Positions 17,597 to 25,769 of a DNA stretch of 64,000 nucleotides are shown piece after piece; position 1 is the stretch's first letter; each line of letters opens with the position of its first letter. Source of the stretch: Martinezella dioscoreae (GTDB lineage Bacteria > Pseudomonadota > Alphaproteobacteria > Rhizobiales > Rhizobiaceae). The notes beneath the pieces are model-generated. The model was not told the DNA's origin, did no database searches, and saw nothing but the letters and a program-made list of their open reading frames with translations. The position numbers were made by a program, and so were the translations under genes. Location: NCBI RefSeq assembly GCF_009176305.1, contig NZ_BLAJ01000002.1, forward strand, positions 434,001-498,000. The letters run 5' to 3'.

Positions 17597-18646
17597 TCAT
17601 CGCGCCGCAGCGATCGGGTAAGACGCGGCGGGCACGCGCGCCAATGTGAAGGCTTCGAAGGAGCGTTTCAATAGTGCGCCGTCGAGCCCATCCAGGATGA
17701 AGACCAGCCGCGAGTTACGATCTTCCGAAGGCCAGCCATCCATATGCACCGGTGTATGAACCAGATGCTGAACCCCATGAACAGCAACGGGGCGCTCCTC
17801 ACCGTTGAGATTGAGAATACCCTTCACGCGCAGCACCCGTTCGCCATGCCGATTGAGCAGCATGGTCAGCCAGAGCCCGAAAGCGGTCCAATCGACAGGC
17901 CTGTCTATGACGAGCGAAATCGAAGAAATGGCGACCTGATGCGGCGCGCCATCCGATGAGACGAGCTGCACTGGCTCCTCGCAGTAAAAGCCGCTTAGGG
18001 ACAGGCCGCTTGTTGAGATGTTGCTCTGGACCGCGACAAGTGAGGAAAGATCGAGATGCGGATCAGCCGCGATGAGGATCGGGGCATCGGGATTGAGCGT
18101 TCGAAGGCGAGCTTGGAGGTCGTATTCGCTACGATCCGCCTCAAGATCCGTCTTGGTCACGATCAACCGGTCCGCGACCGCCGCCTGCCTGTTGGATTCG
18201 ATATAGGTGTCGAGCTGACGCAGCCCGTTCACCGCATCGACCGTCGTAATCACGTTGCCGGCGCAGAAATGGTGCCTGAGCACCGGATCGGCCTTGATGG
18301 TCGAAAGCACGGGGAAAGGATCGGCAAGGCCGGTGCTTTCGATGATGACGCGCCGGAATGGTGGCACCAGCCCGCGCTCGCGGCGGGAGTAGAGTTCCTT
18401 GAGTGCTGTGGCAAGGTCGTCACGCACCGTGCAGCAGACGCAGCCGTAGCGCAGCAGCACCATCTCGCCCTCGACGCTTTCGACGAGATCATGGTCCAGC
18501 CCAATCTCGCCGAATTCGTTGATGAGCACGGCGGTATCGGCAAAGGCCGGATCCGCCAGGATGCGCTTGAGCAGTGTCGTCTTGCCGGAACCGAGAAAGC
18601 CTGTCAGCAGATTGATCGGCAGGAAGCCGCCCGCCTCAATCGACAT
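17597..18646 (-). CDS. COG0523 (CobW/Nha/ZNG-type) GTPase, metal chaperone
   Basis: The 349-aa G3E GTPase has a Walker A at 16-24 (GFLGSGKTT) and the metal-binding CxCC motif at Cys69-x-Cys71-Cys72 (GCVCCTVRDDL). It also has a STGLADP switch and a TKTD guanine-specificity motif. The CobW C-terminal domain follows. Such proteins deliver Zn, Co or Fe to client metalloenzymes. The start is the ATG at 18646, which overlaps the upstream gene by 11 bases. An in-frame upstream extension is low-complexity and covers that gene. Its client may be the NodB-like deacetylase in the same operon. Confidence 0.93.
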   Translation of the reverse strand: MSIEAGGFLPINLLTGFLGSGKTTLLKRILADPAFADTAVLINEFGEIGLDHDLVESVEGEMVLLRYGCVCCTVRDDLATALKELYSRRERGLVPPFRRVIIESTGLADPFPVLSTIKADPVLRHHFCAGNVITTVDAVNGLRQLDTYIESNRQAAVADRLIVTKTDLEADRSEYDLQARLRTLNPDAPILIAADPHLDLSSLVAVQSNISTSGLSLSGFYCEEPVQLVSSDGAPHQVAISSISLVIDRPVDWTAFGLWLTMLLNRHGERVLRVKGILNLNGEERPVAVHGVQHLVHTPVHMDGWPSEDRNSRLVFILDGLDGALLKRSFEAFTLARVPAASYPIAAAR

Positions 18647-18968
18647 GCCGAGCCTCCATCCTTGCGACGAAAGCAGGGTCGAGCGGGTCACAGGGCCGGC
18701 CGACGAGCCTTTCGGCCGCCGGCCAGAGATGACCGAGATCCTCGATGATCTCACTCCTGCCTGTTCGCGTCGACAGGACGAAGGAGGCGCCCTGCCAATC
18801 GGAGAGGACAAGACCGAAACCCGAAAGCATTTCGTTGGCGGCACGCACGCGCTCGACTCGCTCACGCCGCCGGTCGAAGCTTGCGTGATTGCGGGTGAAG
18901 ACGCCTGGCCGTGCCGCGGCATCCGTCCAGTGCTCATTGCCGCCGAGCACGCCGCACAGTGAACACAT
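18636..18968 (-). CDS. Small hypothetical protein with N-terminal CxxC, paired with the COG0523 GTPase
   Basis: The 110-aa product starts MCSLCGVLGGNEHWTD and ends RPCDPLDPAFVARMEARHVD. The Cys2-x-x-Cys5 pair and nearby His13 could bind a metal. It has no signal peptide. The ATG at 18968 is supported by GGAGG 8 bases upstream; the alternative TTG five codons earlier overlaps that ribosome site. It overlaps the COG0523 start by 11 bases, so the two are likely co-translated. I do not recognise a named family. Confidence 0.8.
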   Translation of the reverse strand: MCSLCGVLGGNEHWTDAAARPGVFTRNHASFDRRRERVERVRAANEMLSGFGLVLSDWQGASFVLSTRTGRSEIIEDLGHLWPAAERLVGRPCDPLDPAFVARMEARHVD

Positions 18969-19013
18969 GGCAATCGCCTCCAACCTGATGCTTCGATACT
19001 TCAGCCTAGCCGG

Positions 19014-19895
19014 CTATTTCTTGCGCGGAAAGCGGGCTGCGAAATCGTCGGCGATCTCGTTCATCGTGACAAATTTGACGCCGGGATGCTTGACCATATG
19101 CGCATAGAGCCGCTCCAGCATCATCAGCACCTGCGGCCGGCCGGCGACGTCGGGATGGATGGTGATCGGGAAGACGGCATAATCCATCTCGCGATAGACC
19201 CAGTCGAACTGATCGCGCCACATCTGCTCGATGTGATGCGGATTGACGAAGCCATGGCTGTTTGGCGATTTCTTGATGAACATCATCGGCGGCAGGTCAT
19301 CGAGATACCAGGATGCCGGGATTTCGATCAGATCGGTCTCCTGGCCGCGTTTCAGCGGTACCATCCAGTCCGACGGCTTGCGGGAATAGTCGATCTTCGT
19401 CCAGCTATCACCGACACGCACATAATAGGGCGTGAAGTCATTATGCATCAGCGAGTGATCATACTTGATGCCGCGCTCCAGAAGCAGCTCGTTCGTCACG
19501 TTGGAGAATTCCCACCAGGGGGCGACATAACCGGTCGGGCGCTTGCCGGAAAGTTTTGTCACCAGCTCGATGCACTTATCGAGGATTTCTGTCTCCTGCT
19601 CGCGCGTCATAGCGATCGGATTTTCATGGCTGTAGCCATGGATGCCGATTTCATGGCCGGCATCGGCCACCGCCTGCATCTGCTCGGGGAATGTCTCGAT
19701 CGAGTGGCCGGGAATGAACCATGTGGTCTTGATGCCGAAGCGTTCGAACAGCTTCACCAGCCGCGGGCTGCCGACTTCGCCGGCAAAAAGGCCGCGCGAG
19801 ATGTCGTCAGGCGAATCCTCGCCACCATAAGAGCCGAGCCAGCCGGCGACGGCATCGACGTCGACGCCAAAACTGCACAAGATTTCCTTTGCCAT
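19014..19895 (-). CDS. Polysaccharide deacetylase (NodB-homology) family hydrolase
   Basis: The 293-aa product has a NodB-type TIM-barrel pattern: FGVDVDAV with the metal and catalytic aspartates near residues 11-13, [14 protein letters not shown] as the His-x3-His metal motif, and [10 protein letters not shown] near the C-terminus. There is no signal peptide, unlike wall-active enzymes. That fits cytosolic relatives acting on small amides, such as PuuE-type allantoinase. GGAGGTCATCCC precedes the ATG. In an operon with an amidase and SDRs it probably hydrolyses a small N-acyl or cyclic amide substrate. Substrate is inference. Confidence 0.9.
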   Translation of the reverse strand: MAKEILCSFGVDVDAVAGWLGSYGGEDSPDDISRGLFAGEVGSPRLVKLFERFGIKTTWFIPGHSIETFPEQMQAVADAGHEIGIHGYSHENPIAMTREQETEILDKCIELVTKLSGKRPTGYVAPWWEFSNVTNELLLERGIKYDHSLMHNDFTPYYVRVGDSWTKIDYSRKPSDWMVPLKRGQETDLIEIPASWYLDDLPPMMFIKKSPNSHGFVNPHHIEQMWRDQFDWVYREMDYAVFPITIHPDVAGRPQVLMMLERLYAHMVKHPGVKFVTMNEIADDFAARFPRKK

Positions 19896-19927
19896 GGGAT
19901 GACCTCCTTCGATTTAAGTTTCTGTAA

Positions 19928-21031
19928 TCAATGAGCCGGGATGACGGTCGCGTCGGCCGGATCCCAGGTAAGCATGACCTCGGTGCCTGGGAGAAAGGCG
20001 CCGGGCCGGTATTTGTCGACATGCGCTTCCAGTGCCAAGCCTCGGCCATCAGGCAGGCTGATGCCGATCTGCGAGATATGGCCGACCACGTCGAAGCGCT
20101 CGACGCGTGCGCCAACCACATTGCCGCCGAAAGCCCGGGCGAGATTTTCGCGTACCGAGCCGCCCGCCGCATGAACCTCGATCGCCTCCGAGGGAATGAC
20201 GATGTTGACCTTGCTGGAGAGGCCGCCATTGGCACAGCCCGACAGCATGCCAAACGCGGTGGAGACAAAAGTGTTGTCGGCCTCGGTGCCAGCAACTTCA
20301 CCTTCGAAGATGGTGTTGCGACCGATAAACTGTGCCACGAAAGGCGTGTTCGGGCGTGTGTAGAGCTGAGCGGGCGGACTGATCTGCTCCACCCTGCCCT
20401 GGTTCATGACGACGATGCGGTCGGACAGCGCCAATGCTTCCGACTGGGCATGCGTGACGAAGACGAAGGTCACGCCGAGCTTCTTCTGCAGCAGCTTCAG
20501 CTCATTCTGGATCGCCTTGCGCAGATTGGCATCCAAAGCACCCAGCGGCTCGTCGAGAAGCAGCACATCCGGCTCGACCACGAGGCCGCGGGCAAGCGCG
20601 ATGCGCTGGCGCTGGCCGCCGGAAAGCTTGTCGGGCTTTCGCTCGGCAATATCCTCCAGCCCAAGTGTCGCGAGAATACGATCGACCCGCGCATCCCGTT
20701 CGGCCTTCGCCATGCCCTTGACCTCGAGACCATATCCGACATTCCGCCGGACGGTCATATGCGGGAACAAAGCGTAGTTCTGGAAGATCATCGACGTCGG
20801 CCGCTTCTGCGGTCTGACATCGTTCATACGCTCGCCCTTGATCATCATGTCGCCGGAGGAAATACTCTCAAAACCGGCGATCATACGGAGCGTCGTCGTC
20901 TTGCCGCAGCCCGACGGGCCGAGGAAGGCGATGAACTCGCCCTTTTTGATCGATAGGTTGAAGTCGATGACGGCGGGCGTGCCATTGTCATAGACCTTGC
21001 CGACATCGATGAGTTCCAAATCATATATCAC
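19928..21031 (-). CDS. ABC transporter ATP-binding protein, PotA-like (intact catalytic motifs)
   Basis: The 367-aa product has Walker A GPSGCGKTT, Q-loop FQNYALFP, signature LSGGQRQR, Walker B LLLDEP and an H-loop THAQSEA with the histidine present. A C-terminal TOBE-type domain follows (residues about 240-367). The start is a GTG at 21031 with GGAG upstream. It is the second ATPase gene in this operon. The first, encoded at 25770, lacks the H-loop histidine, so this one may supply the competent ATP site. Confidence 0.94.
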   Translation of the reverse strand: MIYDLELIDVGKVYDNGTPAVIDFNLSIKKGEFIAFLGPSGCGKTTTLRMIAGFESISSGDMMIKGERMNDVRPQKRPTSMIFQNYALFPHMTVRRNVGYGLEVKGMAKAERDARVDRILATLGLEDIAERKPDKLSGGQRQRIALARGLVVEPDVLLLDEPLGALDANLRKAIQNELKLLQKKLGVTFVFVTHAQSEALALSDRIVVMNQGRVEQISPPAQLYTRPNTPFVAQFIGRNTIFEGEVAGTEADNTFVSTAFGMLSGCANGGLSSKVNIVIPSEAIEVHAAGGSVRENLARAFGGNVVGARVERFDVVGHISQIGISLPDGRGLALEAHVDKYRPGAFLPGTEVMLTWDPADATVIPAH

Positions 21032-21054
21032 GAGAGATCTCCGGGCGTAGGCGA

Positions 21055-21105
21055 GGAGGCGACATCGCCTCCCCGCGCGGCATAGGATGGCTGGCAGCAG
21101 CCATC
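21055..21105 (-). other. Two tandem stem-loops between the binding-protein and ATPase genes
   Basis: First hairpin: GGAGGCG (21055-21061) pairs with CGCCTCC (21066-21072), loop of 4. Second hairpin: GATGGCTG (21086-21093) pairs with CAGCCATC (21098-21105), loop of 4. Both stems are perfect and fill the 77-base gap. Stem-loops after binding-protein genes commonly protect that mRNA segment or slow read-through, giving excess binding protein. Confidence 0.6.
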
Positions 21106-21108
21106 GGA

Positions 21109-22341
21109 TCAGGCATTGAGGAATTCATCCCATTTCTGGACGAGATGGTCGTATTCGTCCGGCCACTGGTGCCAGTAGGCAACGTTCTTGGCACGCTCAG
21201 CCAGCGAGCCACCGTCGCGCAGGTCGCCTTCCTTGATGCCGCGCTCGGCAGCACCAACCCAAGGCTTGCCCTCGTACCAGAAGGCATACTTATCCGGCGC
21301 CATGACCTTCTGGATATTGGTCGACGGCGAATAATAGCCCTGTTCCGAAACGGTGATGCCGGGCTCGCCCGAGAGCCAGTAATCGGCATAGGCGATCACG
21401 GCTTCCTTGTTCGGCGTGCCTGCGATCATCGACGGGCCGATCGCCCAGCCGCGATAGCCTTCCTTCGGCACGGCATATTTGCACGCCTTGCCCTGGGCTT
21501 TGACCGCCATGACAGCCGGCTGCCAGGCGTCGCAGACGACCATCTCGCCCGATGCCATCAGGTTGACCAGCTCGCCGAAGTCACCCCACAGAGCGCGGAA
21601 CTGCCCGTCCTTCTTCTTCGAAACGAGGAACTTCGCCGCTTCGTCGATCTCGGCCGTGCTCGGATTGCCGGGATTCTTGACGTTCAGAAGGCCAAGCGTG
21701 TTCATGGCCATGATCGCCTGACCGAAGGCGATCAGCGGATCGGTATTGAGACCTGATTTGCCCTTCCACTTCGGATCGAAGATCGCCGACCATGTATTGG
21801 CTTCCTCGGCGGAGAGAACGTCCGGATTGTAGCCGATGGAATCGTAGTTGTAGACCGCAGGCACCATGTTCAGCGTGGTCTTGGCATCATCGGCCCAGAT
21901 CTGGCCGACGATCTGTTGCTTCGGCTCCCACTTGTCGGAAGGCGTGGTGAAGGTATCGCGGATATTGGCCCAGTTCTTCAAGGAAGCGGCCGGAACCGGC
22001 TCGACATTGTTGGTCATGACGATCGAGGGCAAGCGCTCACCGATGATCTCCCAGCAATCGTAATCCTTGGAGCCGGACAGGATCTTGGTCTGCGCGTCCG
22101 GAAAGGTCGCCGCTGTACCCGAGGTCTGGCCGACGCCGCTCACCTTGCGGAATTCATCAAGGATACGCTCCTGGACCGTGACCGAGAGACCGATGGTGCG
22201 CAACTGTTCCTTGGCAAGGTTCGCAGCCTGGGCGTAGGCCGCTCGCGACGACAGGAAGGGCGTGCCGCCTCCAATCGCGAGCGCCATGACGCCGGCGGAG
22301 TGCTTCAACAGAGAGCGTCTGTTCATTTCCATCTTGGACAT
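21109..22341 (-). CDS. PotD-like periplasmic solute-binding protein (Tat-type signal)
   Basis: The 410-aa product begins with a twin-arginine-like leader (MEMNRRSLLKHSAG, then a hydrophobic MALAIGGGTPF, probable cleavage after AAYA). The mature part has features of the PotD/extracellular binding family 1 type: VPAVYNYDSIGYNPD, VPKEGYRGWAIGPS, NKEAVIAYADYWLSGEPG. It would bind the substrate for the permease pair encoded at 23974-25721. GGAGAACAGAT precedes the ATG. The substrate is unknown; polyamine-type transporters of this class also carry amino acids, opines or amides. Confidence 0.93.
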   Translation of the reverse strand: MSKMEMNRRSLLKHSAGVMALAIGGGTPFLSSRAAYAQAANLAKEQLRTIGLSVTVQERILDEFRKVSGVGQTSGTAATFPDAQTKILSGSKDYDCWEIIGERLPSIVMTNNVEPVPAASLKNWANIRDTFTTPSDKWEPKQQIVGQIWADDAKTTLNMVPAVYNYDSIGYNPDVLSAEEANTWSAIFDPKWKGKSGLNTDPLIAFGQAIMAMNTLGLLNVKNPGNPSTAEIDEAAKFLVSKKKDGQFRALWGDFGELVNLMASGEMVVCDAWQPAVMAVKAQGKACKYAVPKEGYRGWAIGPSMIAGTPNKEAVIAYADYWLSGEPGITVSEQGYYSPSTNIQKVMAPDKYAFWYEGKPWVGAAERGIKEGDLRDGGSLAERAKNVAYWHQWPDEYDHLVQKWDEFLNA

Positions 22342-22440
22342 ATCTGTTCTCCAGTGCTGATTGCTGTTCCCTTGTGCCCTTCGCGGGCCTGCTTCATTGC
22401 CGTATCGCCCTTGACCCAGTCGTTGCCGGGACGATGGCGA

Positions 22441-23208
22441 TCAGTACCGCCCCACAAGGAGGCCGCCATCCACGACCAGAACCTGGCCGGTCATGTATCT
22501 CGCGCCCTTCGAGGCGAGGAATGCGATCACGTCGGCGATGTCTTCCGCTTCACCTAACCGGCCCATCGGAATGAACTCGGCTGCCTTCTCCGCGCCTGCT
22601 GGGCCGAGCGAATTTTCTTCCGAAAGAAGCTGGGCTGTGCGGATATAGCCCGGCGCAATGCCGTTGACCCTGATGCCGTCCTTCGCCAGCTCGACGGCGA
22701 GCCCGCGCACCAATCCCACGACCCCGGATTTCGCCGCCGAATAATGGACATGCTCGTCCCAGCCATAGGCGACGCCCATGATCGAGGAGAGCGCGACGAT
22801 ACTGCCCGATCCGCGGGCACGCATGCCGGGTACCGCGGCACGCACCAGCTTGAAGATGCCCTTCAGGTCGACATCCATGGTCAGGTCCCATTTGTCGTCG
22901 GTGAGCTTCTCAAGAGGTGTGCGATGGGCGATGCCGGCATTGGCGACGATGACATCGATCTTGCCGAAGCGTGCCTCGACATTGGCGACAAGCCGGTTGG
23001 CGGCCTCCGTCGAGCGGACGTCGTAGAGATGGAATTCGGCAGAGCCGCCGCTGGTGAGGATGTCGCGGACGGTCTCCTCACCTTCCTTTTCGAGGATATC
23101 GGTGACGACGACATGGTCACCGAGCGCTGCAAACGCCTTTGCTGTCGCTTGGCCGATACCGATGCCCGCGCCTGTGACGATGACGATCCGCTTTTCCAAA
23201 CTATCCAT
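22441..23208 (-). CDS. Short-chain dehydrogenase/reductase (SDR), first copy
   Basis: The 255-aa classical SDR has an N-terminal nucleotide-binding TGAGIGIGQA, NAG at the NANAGIAH segment, catalytic Ser in SSIMGVAYG, and the YSAAKSG Tyr-x3-Lys motif. It would oxidise an alcohol or reduce a ketone with NAD(P). GGAG lies 9 bases before the ATG. It follows the second SDR gene by 13 bases. The two are only partly similar to each other, so they may catalyse successive steps. Confidence 0.93.
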   Translation of the reverse strand: MDSLEKRIVIVTGAGIGIGQATAKAFAALGDHVVVTDILEKEGEETVRDILTSGGSAEFHLYDVRSTEAANRLVANVEARFGKIDVIVANAGIAHRTPLEKLTDDKWDLTMDVDLKGIFKLVRAAVPGMRARGSGSIVALSSIMGVAYGWDEHVHYSAAKSGVVGLVRGLAVELAKDGIRVNGIAPGYIRTAQLLSEENSLGPAGAEKAAEFIPMGRLGEAEDIADVIAFLASKGARYMTGQVLVVDGGLLVGRY

Positions 23209-23221
23209 CTGCTTGTCTCCT

Positions 23222-23974
23222 TCAGAGCATCACATCGCCGGAATTCGGCCCAAGGGTCTGGCCGACGAAAAGGCTCGCTGCCGGCGACGCCAGAAACGCC
23301 ACGGTCGCCGCCACCTCTTCCGGTTCGCCGAAGCGGCCGAGCGGCAGTTCGCGCTTCTTACGTTCGCGCCATTCTTCGGAAAGACCCCGCACCAGCGGCG
23401 TGTTGATCGGCCCCGGCGCTACGGCGTTGACGCGCACTCCGCAGCTCGAAACCTCGCGGGCGAGTGCCTTGGTCATGCCGATGATCGCCGCCTTGGCGCC
23501 GGAATAGTGGACCAGCTCGACACCGCCGATCTGCCCGAGCTGGGAGGCGACGTTGACGATGACGCCCTCGCCTCGCGCCAGCATCGACGGCATGACGGCC
23601 TTGGTCATCAGGAAGGTGCCGCGCACATGCACCGCAAACATCCGGTCGAAATCCTCAAGCTCGAGGTTTTCGAATGCTGCCTGATGCGCAATACCGGCAT
23701 TGTTGACGAGAAGGGCGACGTCGCCGTGCGAGGCCTTGGCAGCCGCATGGATAGTCGCCACATCCTCGGGCCGTGCTACGTCGCCGGCGATCGCGGTTGC
23801 CACACCGCCCGCCTTGGTGATTTCCGAGGCAACAGTCTCGGCCCGGTCGCCCGAGAGGTCGTTGACCAGAACAGCATAGCCGTCGGTGGCCAGGCGAAGG
23901 GCGATAGCTCGACCAATACCCGAGCCGGCGCCGGTGACGATGGCAGAGATCGGAACGGAAACCTTCTCAGCCAT
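23222..23974 (-). CDS. Short-chain dehydrogenase/reductase (SDR), second copy
   Basis: The 250-aa classical SDR has TGAGSGIGRA, VNNAGIAH, SQLGQIGG with the catalytic Ser region, and YSGAKAA. Its ATG at 23974 overlaps the permease stop as TGATG and has AGGAGG 7 bases upstream, so I prefer it to the GTG one codon earlier. It sits between the permease genes and the other SDR, which ties the redox step to import. Confidence 0.93.
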   Translation of the reverse strand: MAEKVSVPISAIVTGAGSGIGRAIALRLATDGYAVLVNDLSGDRAETVASEITKAGGVATAIAGDVARPEDVATIHAAAKASHGDVALLVNNAGIAHQAAFENLELEDFDRMFAVHVRGTFLMTKAVMPSMLARGEGVIVNVASQLGQIGGVELVHYSGAKAAIIGMTKALAREVSSCGVRVNAVAPGPINTPLVRGLSEEWRERKKRELPLGRFGEPEEVAATVAFLASPAASLFVGQTLGPNSGDVML

Positions 23975-24819
23975 CACGCGTCCTCCTGGATGCGGACGCG
24001 CTTGGCGCGCCTAACCGACAGACCCATCAGGATCGCGTAGGTGCCGAGAAGCGCGAAGGAAAACAGCGTGGTCAGCACCCCGAAAGCGAAAACGTTCGGA
24101 TGCACCTCGACGGAGAAGGTGCCGTAGATGGCAAGCGGCAGCGTCAGCTCGCGGCCGGAAGCAAACAGGGTGCGCGAGAACTCATCATAGGAGAGCGTGA
24201 AGGCAAAGAGCATGGCCGAAAGCACGCCCGGGAAGATCAGCGGAAAAGTGACCTTGCGGAAGGTGCGTGCCGGCGTGACGCCGAGCGACCATGAGGCCTC
24301 CTCCATGCTCGGATCGAACCTGTTGAAGATGGCGAGCATGACGAGGAAAGCAAAGGGGAAGGTGTAGACGACGTGCAGGACGAAGGCCGTGCTCCACCAG
24401 TGACGATCGATGCCGAAGGCATTGGCGACAAGCGCCATGCCGAGGCCGACAAGCACGCCCGGCACCATCATGCCGAGAACGATCAGATAGAAGGCGACGC
24501 CCGAGCCGCGGAACTTGCGGCGAAAGGCCTGGGCGGACATGACGCCGAGCACCGTCGAGACGATCATGGTCATCAGCGCCAGAAAAAGCGAGCGGATCAG
24601 CGCCTGATCGATCGGCAACGGTGCGATGCGCGACGGCGGCGTGAGACCGAAGAGATGCCGATACCAGTAGGTCGACCATTCGATGATCGGAAATTGCGGA
24701 CCGCCCTCTGGACCGGTCTGGAACGACAGGATCGCCAGGACCGCGAGCGGTCCGTAGAGGAAGATCAAAAAGAGGGTCGTATAGACACCCAGGCCAAGCT
24801 TGATGCCGCCGGCATTCAT
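23974..24819 (-). CDS. ABC transporter permease, PotC-like
   Basis: The 281-aa membrane protein has about six helices and the EAA-type cytoplasmic loop (EEASWSLGVTPARTFRKVTFPLIFPG). An FTLSYDEFSRTLF segment follows, as in PotC. The start is the ATG at 24819, preceded by AAGGAG in the end of the upstream permease gene; the longer open frame is antisense-like low-complexity. It forms the channel with the permease encoded at 24822. Confidence 0.93.
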   Translation of the reverse strand: MNAGGIKLGLGVYTTLFLIFLYGPLAVLAILSFQTGPEGGPQFPIIEWSTYWYRHLFGLTPPSRIAPLPIDQALIRSLFLALMTMIVSTVLGVMSAQAFRRKFRGSGVAFYLIVLGMMVPGVLVGLGMALVANAFGIDRHWWSTAFVLHVVYTFPFAFLVMLAIFNRFDPSMEEASWSLGVTPARTFRKVTFPLIFPGVLSAMLFAFTLSYDEFSRTLFASGRELTLPLAIYGTFSVEVHPNVFAFGVLTTLFSFALLGTYAILMGLSVRRAKRVRIQEDA

Positions 24820-24821
24820 GA

Positions 24822-25721
24822 TCAGAGCTCCTTTCTGAGGTCGACGACCTTGAGCAGGGCTGCGACAACAGCCCCCATGATGATCGTCAGGACAACGCCG
24901 GCAACCGCGGCAAAGGCCCATTTCAACGATCCTACCTGGGTGACGATGATATTGCCGAGCAGATTGACCTTGCGGCCGGACAGGGCAGCGGACGTTGCGA
25001 ATTCACCGAGAACCATGACGGAGACGAAGATCGCGCCGACCACCACGCCCGGCATGGACAACGGCAGGATGATGGTGCGGAAGATGCGCCAGAAGCCGGC
25101 ACCGAGATCCTGCGCCGCCTCGATGACGGAGGCGTCGATGCGACCCATCATGAAGGCGATCGGCCCGACCATGAAGACGCAGTAGATCTGTGTCATGCCG
25201 ATGATGACGGACAGCTCCGAAAACAGCAGCACCTCTATCGGCTGCTGCACGATGCCGAGCTTCATCAGGATCATGTTGATGGCGCCCTCGGTGCCGAGCA
25301 TCGGCCGCCAGGCAAGCACGCGGATCAGGAAGGACGTCCAGAACGGGATGACGCAGAGCACGAGCAACACGGTCTGCAGCGTCTTGTTCTTGATGAGAAG
25401 CCCGACGAAGAGCGCCGCCGGATAGCCGACAATAAGCGTCGATACCAGCACCAGCAACCAGATGCGGATCGTCGTCCAGAGCGCGCCGAGATAGGTGGGG
25501 CTCGTCAGGAAGGCGACCCAGCTCTGCAATGTTAGCGTCGGCTCGATCTTGAAGGTTGTCTGTGTCCAGAAGGAAACATAGACCATCATCAGCATCGGCA
25601 GGACGAGGAAGGCCACCATCCAGATCATGCCCGGCGCCAGAAGCAAGAGTGTCTTATTCGATTTCCGGCGCACGGTTGCGCCTTCCTGCACGGCTTCCTC
25701 TGATGTCGCGACCATGGTCAT
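24822..25721 (-). CDS. ABC transporter permease, PotB-like
   Basis: The 299-aa membrane protein starts with a cytosolic segment, then about six helices. The EAA loop is IEAAQDLGAGFWRIFRTIILPLSMPG. AGGAG sits 8 bases before the ATG. It follows the first ATPase gene by 48 bases and overlaps nothing. It is the first of the permease pair. Confidence 0.93.
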   Translation of the reverse strand: MTMVATSEEAVQEGATVRRKSNKTLLLLAPGMIWMVAFLVLPMLMMVYVSFWTQTTFKIEPTLTLQSWVAFLTSPTYLGALWTTIRIWLLVLVSTLIVGYPAALFVGLLIKNKTLQTVLLVLCVIPFWTSFLIRVLAWRPMLGTEGAINMILMKLGIVQQPIEVLLFSELSVIIGMTQIYCVFMVGPIAFMMGRIDASVIEAAQDLGAGFWRIFRTIILPLSMPGVVVGAIFVSVMVLGEFATSAALSGRKVNLLGNIIVTQVGSLKWAFAAVAGVVLTIIMGAVVAALLKVVDLRKEL

Positions 25722-25769
25722 CTCTCGCTCTCCTTGGAGGGTCCGGCGGAAGGGTTGGAAAAAGTCACA

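Noticed and set aside
18647..18973. N-terminal extension of the COG0523 GTPase
   Set aside because: It is low-complexity and covers the small CxxC gene, which has its own ribosome site; the GTPase fold starts just after 18646.
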